Below are positions 8,987 through 18,300 of a stretch of DNA of 28,783 nt, in pieces. Made by a program: the position numbers and the translations under genes. The DNA is from Prasinococcaceae sp. CCMP 1430 (Eukaryota > Prasinodermophyta > Palmophyllophyceae > Prasinococcales > Prasinococcaceae), in assembly GCA_013416795.1 (NCBI GenBank), contig RQSC01000482.1, forward strand, positions 6,328 through 35,110. The letters are read 5' to 3'. The notes below the pieces were generated by a model. That model made no database searches, had not been told where the DNA came from, and saw only the letters and a list, made by a program, of their open reading frames with translations. The first letter of the stretch is position 1; the number at the start of each line of letters is the position of its first letter.

Positions 8987-9907
8987 GCAAGCTTTCGCGA
9001 CAAGGTATCACAAGACGTGTGAGGTCGTCGCAGCTCGCCCCACGTGCGGCCACGACATCGGACGTCATATCGCATTCGGAGCGTGTGCTCGGCACGACAC
9101 GGCCTCGCAAACGGCCGGCGGCCACCCTCGTGGCGCATCGATTGGGGCTGTGGGTGGGCATCGCGCGATCACGTCCGCTTCACGTGGGGAGGAGCGTGTG
9201 GCTCCGAAGGCCCCGTCGTGGGCGTCGGGGGTGCGTTCGTGGCTGCGAGTGGGCCGCCGAATCGGAGGTCGTGGCCCATGGGGGCCCACGCGCGCGCGCG
9301 CGCATCCGAGGCGCGCGCGCGGGCCACACACGGCACGAATGCGCGCGCTGAGAATGAGAATGCGATTAGAGCCCTCCATCGAAACGCATGCGAAGCGCTG
9401 CGTCGGATGCGACATGCGCGCATTTCCGCCATCAAGGGCGCATGCGGCGTGCGCGATCGGTTCCGTCGCCCAAAAAATGCCGCGATCGGCGGCGGCCGCG
9501 AGCCAAACCGGCTCCGCGTTTTGGCCCCCGAGGGCGCCGCGCGGGCACGCGGCATGCGCGGGCGACCTGCGCCGCCGGCGAGCGCGGCGGCTCGGAGGGC
9601 GCGAATCAGCGGGACGCGCCGCGCGGAATCGAGCGGTCGCCGGGAAACGCGCGGATGTCCGAGCGCGCACTTCACCTCTTCGCGCGCGCGCAGGACGGTA
9701 CGCGTGCTGCGCGCAGGTGGTGCCACACCGCACTAGCTCCCCACCCCTTTCGAAGTCGCTCGATCCCGCGACTTGCCGACTCGTTCAGCGCCCCCACCGG
9801 CGGCGCTCCCTCGCGTGCGAGGCAGCTCCGACGACCGGGCGCTCGACCACCTCGCGTCGACCTCGCGTCGCGATGCCCAGCCCAGCGCGCCGCGCGGCGA
9901 CGGCCGC

Positions 9908-9908
9908 N
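9908..9908. other. Ambiguous base at probable contig join
   Basis: A single N sits exactly where identity to metalloprotease A begins: sequence to the right matches copy A (GGGCGAGGTGGTGCAC...), sequence to the left does not match the roughly 90 codons that precede this point in copy A. This points to a join rather than a biological truncation. Confidence 0.65.
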
Positions 9909-11406
9909 GGGCGAGGTGGTGCACCGCAACGCAACGCCGCCCGTGCGCCACTTCACGCTGGAGACCGCCGAGGGCGAGGGCTGGGGCGGCGTCTTCGTGC
10001 TGACCGACCACATGGAGGTGGACCACCTGCACGGCTGGCTGGGCTACGAGCACCCCGCCCTGGAGCGCCTCGTGCCGGGCGCCCGCCGCCTGGAGCTCGT
10101 GGTGGAGCCCGTCATGGAGAGCGAGCTCACGCCGGGCTTCTGCCCGCCGGGCGAGCACGAGCACATCATCTACCTGGACGGCGCCATCGGGCCGCGCGAC
10201 TTCAGCCACCGCGAGGACCCGGAGGAGCGCCTCGACCACGACGACCACGACCACGACGACGACGACCACGACGACGACCACGACGAGGAGGACGCGATCG
10301 CAGGCGCCGACGGCCCCCGCGACGCGGACGACCGCGACCTCGTCCACAGCATTCTTGACGCCGCGGTCGGCCTCCTCGGCGGCGGCTCGCCCCTGCTGCC
10401 GGGGCTGACGGCAATGGCGGGCGCGTCCGCAGAGGCGGCTCATGCGCTCGAGCACTCGCGCAAGCTGCGCATGCTCGTCGAGAATGCTCTGGATGCCGAC
10501 GACGAAGTCAGCTCAAACGACATGCTCTTCGCGGCCGCCTCGCCCGGCCCCGCCCCGAGCGGCCAGAAGGTGACGACGATCGTGCCGATCCCGCCGCTCG
10601 CAACGCTCGCGCGCGCTGCGGGCTGCTACCAGTCGACCGTCAACTGGGAGGCCGACAACGCCATGCAGAAGGCGCGCGGTGGCGGCACCGTTGGTGCCAT
10701 GCTTGGCGCGACCGCCGGCATGAACGGCATGTATACCCCGAGCGGCATCCGTCACGTCGCCGGCAAGGTCGTCGTCTCGGGCTCGAACTATCCGGGCACC
10801 GTCGGCGGGAACCTGCTCGTGCTCTTCAGGAACGGAGCCAAGGTGAAGGGCGGCGGAGCCGCAGCCTTCGTGCTTGCCTCCGGCAACAAGGGCGGCGGTG
10901 CCGCTGGCAAGGCCTACGTGGGCTCCGTGTGCGGCGGCAGCGCGGCCGCGGTGGTCAACGGTCTCGCGACCGGCCTGTCCAAGATCGCCGGCCACGAGGT
11001 CGGCCACGTGTTCGGCTCTGGCCACACCAGCTGCGGCGACTTCATGGGCCCCACGGGCGGCGGCGGCAAGTCCGCGTGCGGCTCGACCGCGTCAAAGCTC
11101 GCCGCCGGCGCCCAGAGGGGGTCGTGCGTCAAGAAGAGCTGCAGTGGCGGCGGCGGTGCCCCCAAGGCTTCGTCGAGCCCAGCCAAGTCCTCGGGCTCTA
11201 ACTCCAAGCCCTCCTCGGGCTCTACTAGTGCTGACGCCAAGAAGTGCGCAAAGTGCAAGCGCCAGTCGTGCAAGAACAAGTACTGCAAGAAGCCCAGCGG
11301 CGGCGGCAAGAAGCCCAGCGGCGGCGGCAACAAGAAGCCTGGCGCCAACGCCGCCCAGCGCTGCAAGAAGTGCAGGCGCAAAGCGTGCAGGGCGAAGTGG
11401 TGCTAA
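9909..11406 (+). CDS. Secreted-type metzincin metalloprotease, copy B, 5'-truncated at an assembly join
   Basis: Paralogue of the minus-strand gene at 5091-6941, in opposite orientation. Visible product about 498 residues. It starts inside the propeptide-like region (GEVVHRNATPPVRHFTLE), then an Asp/His-rich tract (near 10235-10290), the catalytic domain with HEVGHVFGSGH (10993-11025) and CGDFMGP, and a tail with two CX2CX4CX4C modules (11242-11286 and 11359-11403). Compared with copy A, it lacks about 92 residues at the N-terminus, has one cysteine module fewer, and its linker is Ser/Lys-rich instead of Pro-rich. Long stretches of the propeptide and catalytic domain are identical even at third codon positions, while the segment 10440-10530 and the tail differ, so the copies are real paralogues, not one collapsed allele. 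Sequence diverges immediately after the stop codon. Convergent with the FolD gene. Confidence 0.75.
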
Positions 11407-12028
11407 GCCTCGCCAAAACCAACCTACCCACAGTACCGCCAAGAAAAAACTCAAAAACAACCTCACGAGCGCACATTGCGCGATCCCCCTTCCTTCAAAA
11501 GACTACCGAACCGACGGACCAACCCCCGCAACCATCGACCAACGACCAACGACCGACGGCCATCGACCTCTGGCGATGCTGCGGCTCCCCAAACCTGGCC
11601 AGCCGCTGTTCCGACCCGCCCTTCTTCCAGCGGGCAGACTGCTGGGCCCCGGCCGGGCGTCGGCGACGCCGCCGTTACTCGCAAGGCCAACAACCTGACA
11701 AACCTTTGGAGCCTTCCCATGCTACACGAGCGCCTCTCTCGAATTCTTTTGCGCGACACTCCACAAACGGCGCCCACCACACCACCATCGCGCGCCGCCG
11801 TGGCGTCTCGCGCGCCCACCCGCAAGGACTTCACCGTTAAGGACATCGCCCACTCGCGGCTGTTCTCTACCAGCGTCTCGAGCGGACGAGCGCGCCGCGC
11901 CGCGCCCGCACGACCCTCGCGCCGCGCAGTTCGCACCGCCGCAGAAAAAAAAAAAAAAAAAGAACAGAGATATCGCTTTAGTACAGTGGTGCTGAGCTGC
12001 GCTGCTGCTCCTGCGTGTGTGCTACCGT
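11407..12028. other. Convergent intergenic region with a 17-base poly-A
   Basis: Holds the 3' flanks of metalloprotease B (+) and FolD (-). Near 11537-11557 there is a short CGACCAA tandem. A run of 17 A at 11945-11961 is preceded by a GC-rich segment; on the minus strand it would be poly-T in the FolD 3' region. A frame from about 11719 encodes a basic peptide, but nothing supports it as a gene. Confidence 0.55.
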
Positions 12029-13000
12029 TCAGTCCACGGGGTCGGTCCATTTGCGCGCATCGTCCTCCAGCTTCTTCAGCTTCTTCGCCTTGTGCTCCGC
12101 CGCCAGAAGAGTGTTCTGCATGAGCGCCGCTATGGTCATGGGCCCGACGCCGCCGGGCACTGGCGTGATGGCCGCCGCCACCCCGGACACCTCATCGAAT
12201 GCGACGTCGCCAACCACCCGGAAGGGGCGCCCGTCGTGGTCCACCTCGTCGTGCCGCAACGGCACGGTGTTGATGCCGACGTCGAGCACCACCGCGCCCG
12301 GGCGCACCCAGTCGGCGTGCACCAGCCCCGCCTTGCCGGCCGCGGCGACGACGATGTCCGCCGAGCGGCTCACGCCGCGCACCGTGCCGTGGGGGCAGTC
12401 GGCGACCACCTGCGCGGTGTCGCACACTGTCACGGCGGCCGCGCCGCGCTTGAGCAGCATGGCGCTCAGCGGAATGCCGACGGTGTTGCTCGAACCGATG
12501 ACGCAGGCGTGCTTGCCCTCGACGGCGATGTCGTTGCGGTCGAGCAGCTCGAGGATGCCCTTGGGCGTGCAAGGAAGGAAGGCGGGCTCACGCCCGCGCA
12601 TGGCGAGGCGGCCGGCGTTGACGGGATTGAAGGCGTCGACGTCCTTGCACGTCGGCACGGCGTTGAGGATCTCCTGCTCGTCCAGGTGGACCGGCAGCGG
12701 CAGCTGCACGAGGATGCCGTGGATGTCCGGGTCGGCGGCGAGCGAGCGCACCTTCTCGAGGAGTTCGGCCTGCGAGATGGCCGGCGGTAGGTCCAGCGAG
12801 ACGTCCCGAATGCCCACGTGCGCGCACGCCTCTCGCTTGCGCTCCACGTACAGCGCCGAGTCCGCGCGGTGCGCCACGTGCACGACGGCGAGCGACGGCT
12901 TCGGCGCCGACGCGGGCAGCGTGCGTATTGTCTCGGCGATGTCGTCGAGCCACGCCGCCGCCGCCGCGCGGCCGTCGAGCACGCGCGCGGCGTGGCCGCT
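12029..13000 (-). CDS. Methylenetetrahydrofolate dehydrogenase/cyclohydrolase (FolD family)
   Basis: Catalyses NAD(P)-dependent oxidation of 5,10-methylene-THF and hydrolysis of 5,10-methenyl-THF in one-carbon metabolism. The 323 visible residues cover the whole bacterial-type enzyme (E. coli FolD is 288). Motifs in order: RVLDGRAAA at the N-terminus, YVERKREAC containing the catalytic Tyr/Lys, ILVQLPLPVHL, KDVDAFNP, PCTPKGILELL, the dinucleotide-binding VIGSSNTVGIPLSAML, ADIVVAAAGKAG, VVLDVGIN and ITPVPGGVGPMTIAALM. All key residues look intact. There is no methionine near the N-terminus; the coding sequence begins at an acceptor (CAACAG|AGC at 13001), so the start lies in an upstream exon. 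The nearest compatible upstream exon is a PfkB kinase fragment ending at 13102, joined in phase 0 by a 101-nt GT-AG intron. Cytosolic, mitochondrial or plastid targeting cannot be decided. Confidence 0.88.
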   Translation of the reverse strand, partial: SGHAARVLDGRAAAAAWLDDIAETIRTLPASAPKPSLAVVHVAHRADSALYVERKREACAHVGIRDVSLDLPPAISQAELLEKVRSLAADPDIHGILVQLPLPVHLDEQEILNAVPTCKDVDAFNPVNAGRLAMRGREPAFLPCTPKGILELLDRNDIAVEGKHACVIGSSNTVGIPLSAMLLKRGAAAVTVCDTAQVVADCPHGTVRGVSRSADIVVAAAGKAGLVHADWVRPGAVVLDVGINTVPLRHDEVDHDGRPFRVVGDVAFDEVSGVAAAITPVPGGVGPMTIAALMQNTLLAAEHKAKKLKKLEDDARKWTDPVD

Positions 13001-13101
13001 CTGTTGCCTTTGCGGCTCCTCCCACGCCAAGCCCGCCTCCAGCCGCGCCGCCGGCCCCGCGCGGGCGTCGGTGCCCCCATCGCACCGCGCTTGATTATTA
13101 C
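13001..13101 (-). other. Candidate 101-nt intron joining PfkB fragment to FolD
   Basis: On the minus strand TGG|GTAATA (13102/13101) and CAACAG|AGC (13001/13000) are both in phase 0 and would fuse the PfkB frame to the FolD frame. The length fits other introns in the window (81-200 nt). Against it: the first 30 bases of the intron still encode PfkB-like residues. Confidence 0.4.
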
Positions 13102-13602
13102 CCAGCGCTCGTGCGGCCACTCGTCGCCGCCGCCGCCGCCGCCGTTGTTGAGCAGCGCGATCGCCGCCGCACGGTTGTCCCCTGCGATCCCCGTCACGTC
13201 GGCGGCCTCCTCTTCGGTCAGCAGGAGCACGTCCGCGCCCGCTAGCAGCGCGCGCGTGGCCATGGTCTCGTCGCGCGTCACGTCGTCCGAGCCCGTCACG
13301 CCGTCGCAGCTCCCGTCGCTGACGTCGCCTAGGTCGCCATCGCTTTGCCCCCCCCCGCCGCGCTTCGCCGCCAGCGCGAGCAGGTGAGACGCGCGCGGCC
13401 CCGGGTCGAACAGCAGCGCGCATCCTTCCGAGCGCGCGGCCTCGGTGGCTGCCAGCAGCGCCAGTCCGGGGAGCTCGTCGAACGCGTACCCGTTGAGGAA
13501 GAGAGCGCGGCTGCCCGCCAGCTGCGCGCGGAGCGCGTTGACAGGCAGCGCCTCTGCTCCGCCTGCCGCGTGGATGGCAGCCGTGTTGAAGTCGAAGCGA
13601 GA
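13102..13602 (-). pseudogene. PfkB-family sugar kinase fragment, truncated at both ends
   Basis: The 167 visible codons encode the central part of a PfkB/ribokinase-fold kinase: RFDFNTAAIHAAGGAEALP, RALFLNGYAFDELPGLALL, CALLFDPGPRASHL and DVLLLTEEEAADVTGI, with WVIIKRGAMGA continuing past 13102 to about 13070. The N-terminal third is cut by the N at 13603, and the C-terminal half, including the catalytic GAGD motif, is absent: downstream the frame becomes Arg-rich and overlaps the start of FolD. If the GTAATA donor at 13101 is used, this fragment is spliced in frame to FolD and the KRGAMGA strand becomes intron. Otherwise it is a kinase remnant or misassembled gene. Either way, no functional sugar kinase is encoded here. 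Type set to pseudogene because of the missing C-terminal half. Confidence 0.55.
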
Positions 13603-13919
13603 NGCCCAGTCAAACCGCATCCGCACGCACGCCGCGGCGCGCCGGCGGGTCCCCTTCGCGCGCGCGCGCGCCGCTCCCGTCCGCGCACCCGCACGCTTTT
13701 CGACATCTCAAAAAATGTTTTTCAGTGTGCGACGACGAAGCGTCGCCCATCGCTCCCGCAGACACCCCCCTCCCACCCCATTCCCGCCGCGCCGCGCCGC
13801 ACTCCGCACTTCGCGTCCGTCCGCTGGTGTGGGCGTCGACTGAAAGAGGCGTCCCGCCTCCATCCAGCGCGCGCGTCCGACCGCCGCCCAGAAATGTTTT
13901 TGAGCGTCTCGAGCTCTCG
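13603..13919. other. Contig-join base and short unassigned stretch before the palindrome
   Basis: A single N at 13603 interrupts the PfkB frame. The following 316 bases show no domain. AAATGTTTTTCAGTGTG (near 13714) and AAATGTTTTTGAGCGTC (near 13893) are similar 17-mers, possibly flanking repeats. Confidence 0.5.
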
Positions 13920-13956
<37 letters not shown>

Positions 13957-14736
13957 ACGCACGCCTCGCGGCTGGCCAGTTCTGAGGCGGGCATAGACAT
14001 GTCGGGCGGCGCGGATGAAACCCGAACCTCTCTCTCCTTCTTTGAGGTTTTCCAGCCGGGACCCTGCGAGGACGATCCGGGGCGGCAGGCGGCGCCCGGC
14101 GCCGCGAAGAGAGGATCGCGGCGCCGCGGCCGCCGAACGCAAACCCTCTCCTCGACAGCGACACCTCAAAGATGTGAGTGGGTTGGGGTAGGGTTGCGTA
14201 TCAGGGTCCACGATGGCACGCGTCCCGAGTCAAAATGCGCGCGAAGGATGCCGCCGGGACGGGCGGTTCGAACGCACACGCTTTGGGTTCGCGCGACATT
14301 CGCGTTCATGCGCATGAAACGCGCGCCGAACGGGCGCGCGCGCGCGCGCGCGCGCGCGCCCGTTCGGCGCGCGTTTCATGCGCATGAACGCGAATGTCGC
14401 GCGAACCCAAAGCGTGTGCGTTCGAACCGCCCGTCCCGGCGGCATCCTTCGCGCGCATTTTGACTCGGGACGCGTGCCATCGTGGACCCTGATACGCAAC
14501 CCTACCCCAACCCACTCACATCTTTGAGGTGTCGCTGTCGAGGAGAGGGTTTGCGTTCGGCGGCCGCGGCGCCGCGATCCTCTCTTCGCGGCGCCGGGCG
14601 CCGCCTGCCGCCCCGGATCGTCCTCGCAGGGTCCCGGCTGGAAAACCTCAAAGAAGGAGAGAGAGGTTCGGGTTTCATCCGCGCCGCCCGACATGTCTAT
14701 GCCCGCCTCAGAACTGGCCAGCCGCGAGGCGTGCGT

Positions 14737-14773
<37 letters not shown>
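13920..14773. repeat. Perfect palindrome, 427-bp arms, (CG)12 centre
   Basis: Every segment I compared between 13920-14346 and 14347-14773 is an exact reverse complement, with the axis between 14346 and 14347. The centre is an alternating CG run (14335-14358) flanked by CGAACGGG and CCCGTTCG. The outer end of the left arm is a 37-base poly-C (13920-13956); the right arm ends in poly-G that continues to 14811 and then the gap. There is no unique spacer, so the DNA could form a hairpin or cruciform. An exact copy without any mismatch next to a gap is what a fold-back read or an amplification chimera would give; a genuine young palindrome is also possible. Confidence 0.9.
13999..14173 (+). other. 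Candidate first coding exon inside the palindrome arm
   Basis: ATG at 13999 opens a 58-codon frame (MSGGADETRTSLSFFEVF...) ending at a consensus donor GAT|GTGAGT (14174-14179). The mirror copy lies at 14520-14694 on the minus strand. On the plus strand it points toward the DDT/WHIM gene beyond the gap, so it could be that gene's first exon if the right arm is an artefact. No domain is recognised. Confidence 0.3.
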
Positions 14774-14811
<38 letters not shown>

Positions 14812-15304
14812 NNNNNNNNNNNNNNNNNNNNNNNNNNNNNNNNNNNNNNNNNNNNNNNNNNNNNNNNNNNNNNNNNNNNNNNNNNNNNNNNNNNNNNNNN
14901 NNNNNNNNNNNNNNNNNNNNNNNNNNNNNNNNNNNNNNNNNNNNNNNNNNNNNNNNNNNNNNNNNNNNNNNNNNNNNNNNNNNNNNNNNNNNNNNNNNNN
15001 NNNNNNNNNNNNNNNNNNNNNNNNNNNNNNNNNNNNNNNNNNNNNNNNNNNNNNNNNNNNNNNNNNNNNNNNNNNNNNNNNNNNNNNNNNNNNNNNNNNN
15101 NNNNNNNNNNNNNNNNNNNNNNNNNNNNNNNNNNNNNNNNNNNNNNNNNNNNNNNNNNNNNNNNNNNNNNNNNNNNNNNNNNNNNNNNNNNNNNNNNNNN
15201 NNNNNNNNNNNNNNNNNNNNNNNNNNNNNNNNNNNNNNNNNNNNNNNNNNNNNNNNNNNNNNNNNNNNNNNNNNNNNNNNNNNNNNNNNNNNNNNNNNNN
15301 NNNN
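14737..15304. other. 75-base poly-G run and 493-base assembly gap
   Basis: G from 14737 to 14811, then N from 14812 to 15304. The G run is twice as long as its poly-C partner at 13920-13956. The gap hides the 5' part of the DDT/WHIM gene and the true relation of the palindrome to its right flank. Confidence 0.95.
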
Positions 15305-18300
15305 GCCGCACTCGTCGCGGCGGCGGGCGGCAGCGGGGGTGGGGAAGCGGCGCGGGTCGAAGAGGCGCAGGAGCTGATGCCGGCGGAGCCGCGGCTCCCG
15401 CCCGAGGAGGAGGCGCGCGTGCTCGCCGAGTGCGAGGCGGCGGTGGGCGGCGTGCGCACGGACGGGCCGCCGCTGGCGATCGCCTTCGACGCGCCGCCCG
15501 CCCGCGGGGGAAAAATCAGCGTGCAGGCATCGAGCCAGTACGTGCCCATCGGCCACAACATGTCGGCGGCCGCCGCGGCGGCCGCGGCGGTGGCCGCCGC
15601 AGCCGTGGGCTCGCGCCGCACACCGCAGCGCGCGGCCGCCAGCCGCGCGGCTGCCGCTTCGAGGGGCCAGCGCAAGCGAACGGCCGACGAGATCGCCCTC
15701 GAGCGCCAGCAGAAAATGCTCGACAAGGAAGAGAGCAAGCGGCGGCGCCTGGAGGAGAAAGCGGCGCTGCGCGCGGCGAGCGTGCGCGACAAGCAGGCGG
15801 CCAGGGTGGCGGCCAAGGCGCAAGCCACGGCAGCCAAGGAGCAGGCGAGGCTGCTCAAAGAGCTCAACGCCGCGCGGCGCGCGGAGGAGACGCGCGCGCG
15901 GCAACAAGCAAAGGAGGCGGAGAAGCGAGCGCGAGCGGAAGCGAGGGAGGCAGAGGCTCGCGCGCGCGCGGAGGCCAAGGAGGCCGAGAAGCTGCAGAAG
16001 GAACGCGCGCGCCAGCAGCTGGCGGCGGATCGCGAGCGCGCGCGCGAGGAGAAAGCGGCCGAGAAGGAGCGCCTCAAGCTGGAGCGCGAGCGCCAGCGCG
16101 AGCAGGAGCGCCTCGCGCGCGAGGCCGAAAAGGCAATCTCCAAGGTAGCCATCGAGCTGCCTCGCGACGAGGACCTCGAGCGCGCCAAGGCGGTGGTGGC
16201 CGCCGCGGAGGAGGCCGGCGTGGAGCCTCTCGTGGAGCGCCCACCGATGTCGACCGAGCTGGCGGCGTACGCGGCGGCGCTCCAGTCGGATGTGCTCGCG
16301 CGCCTTCTCGACAGTGCCGGTGGTAGCGCAGAGGGAGGCAGCGAGGCAGGCGACGACGAGGACGCGGTACCTTTTCCGCTGCTGGTGGACCTAGAGGCCC
16401 GCCTCGACGCCGCGCAGGGCGAGGGTACCGCGCGTGCAGCGGTCGCGCGCGCATGCGCCGTTGCGTGTCCTCCCGCCAGCTGTCGGCCGCGCGACCCGCT
16501 GCCCGAGCTCCCTGCTCATCTCGCACCGGTCGTGCTGTCGATGTGGGCGTTCTGCTCAGACTTCGGCCGCGACCTCGGGCTCTGGCCTTTCACCGCGGCT
16601 GAGCTCGTCTCGGCGCTGCGCGCCGGCCGCGGGCGGCTTCTGACCGAGCTGCACCTCGTGCTCCTTCGCTTTGTTCTGTCGGACGTGGATGACGCGATCG
16701 ATCAGGAGTCTGGCGAGCTCGTGTTGATGGGCACGCTCGCAGCGGCGCAGGCGGCCGTCACCTCGGCTCCGCGCCACCGCATGGACCCGCGCCACTGGTT
16801 GACGTTCCTCAACGAGCTCACGTGGCCCGAGGTGATGCGCCAGCTGGCTGTGTGCGCTGCATGGGAGGGAAGGGGGCCGAAGGCCGCCCAGGGGACGTGG
16901 GTGGAGGCGTTCGCCACCAAGGAGTACATCGAGGTCGGCATCGAGGCACGCGTGGAGGCACTGAGCGCGCTCCTGAGCAACGCGATGTCCAGTGGGCCCG
17001 TGCGCGAGGTGGTTGAGAGGCGTGAGACCATTGGCGCAACGGGCAAGCGGCTGATGTACCTGGAAAACCAGGTGTATCGCAAGCGCGACCGCGAGGAGGC
17101 ATCGGCGGGGCGCGCGGCGGCCGCCGTGAGCGCGGAGGCCAAGGCGGCACACGACGCGCTGTTGCGTGTGCGCCGGCGCCAACGCGCGGCACGCAACGAT
17201 GCGGTAGCAGCTATCGTGCGGGAGTTTGCCACGCGCGTGCACCAGCTGGGCGTCGACCGGAGGCACAATTCGTACTTTGTCGCGGCTTCGCCTCATGGCC
17301 AGGGGAGCAGCCTGTACGTGGCACTGCAAGCGGCCCCGGCGGTCGACGAGGGTGCGGAGCGCGTGCTTGAGATTGCTGATGAGGCGGGCCTCGACGCGCT
17401 GCTCGAGGCGCTCGAGCCGCGCGGCGTGCACGAGGGAGAGCTCAGGGAGGCGCTGCTGAAGGAGGCGGAGACCCTGCGGCCTGCTATGCGCGCGTCGGCG
17501 TATGCGCTTGCAAGCGCGGAGCGCACGCGCGTGCTCGTTTCGGGGGTCATCGACGACGGGGAGGCCGATACGCTTGCTGTTGGCCGCGCAATGACTCGCG
17601 CTTCCGAGACGAACGACAGCCCATGCGCTCTACCGGCGGGCACCGAGATCCCGTTGGAATACGTCCGGGCTGCTGCGCTCGACATGCAGCGCGCGCTCCC
17701 GCCAGAGGGGCTGCGAGAGGGCTGGGACGTTGAGGGCTGGCGCGCGGCCGTCAGCGCGGCACGCACCGGCGGTGACGTGCTCGAAGCCCTCAGCGTGCTC
17801 GAGGGCGAATTCGTCACCGGCTGGGTGAGCCTGCGGCTGCTGCCGGCGCCGGGCGCGCCGCGTGTCGACTTTGTGGTGCAGGTCCCGCCCGAGGGCGAGG
17901 TGGTCGATGATGGCGCGGGTGGCGCCGACGGTAGCGCCTCGGGAGGAGATAGTGCGGCCGAGGCCGAGGCCGACGCCGTCGAGCCCGAACGTGTGGAGAT
18001 CGCGGCCGACTGGCCCGCGACGACGTCGGCGGCAGCAGCGCTACGCCTCTTCCTGTTGGACTACGCGGTGAGCTATAGCTCGGACGAGCTGTCGGCGCTT
18101 GACAGCGACGAGCGCTTTGCCACCAACCAGCCGTGCACCAAACCCACGGAGGGGGCGGGCATCGAGGGTGCTGTGCTTTCCCCCGAGGAGATGGCGGCGG
18201 CGCAGGCCGCCGAGGAAGAGGAGGCCGCGCGCGCCGCCGAGGAGGCAGCTGAGCGCGCGAGAGAGCGCAAGCTTTCCAAACGCGGCGTGTCGCTCAAGCG

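Larger units (their letters stand above)
6942..9907. other. About 3 kb lacking a convincing gene
   Basis: Contains the possible 5' exon of metalloprotease A (7000-7200), then the N/poly-G/poly-T block and microsatellites (7203-7318), then GC-rich sequence with long but featureless Arg/Ala/Pro-rich frames on both strands, typical of chance ORFs in such base composition. An island of lower GC at about 8734-9010 has two imperfect repeats. CACGTG palindromes occur at 7101, 8045, 8199, 8566, 8589, 9041 and 9181. I see no domain, tRNA or transposase. Confidence 0.55.

Noticed and set aside
8961..9907. Long open frames running into metalloprotease B from the left
   Set aside because: They cross the N at 9908, are Arg/Ala-rich without domains, and bear no resemblance to the N-terminal part of copy A; most likely chance ORFs joined by assembly.
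11719..12123. Small basic protein frame with a poly-Lys stretch
   Set aside because: The Lys run is translation of the 17-base poly-A, no domain is recognised, and it runs into the FolD coding region on the opposite strand.
14482..14811. Glycine-rich protein encoded across the poly-G run
   Set aside because: The glycine tract is homopolymeric G continuing into the gap and the frame is the mirror of the opposite arm; an artefact of the palindrome and G run.
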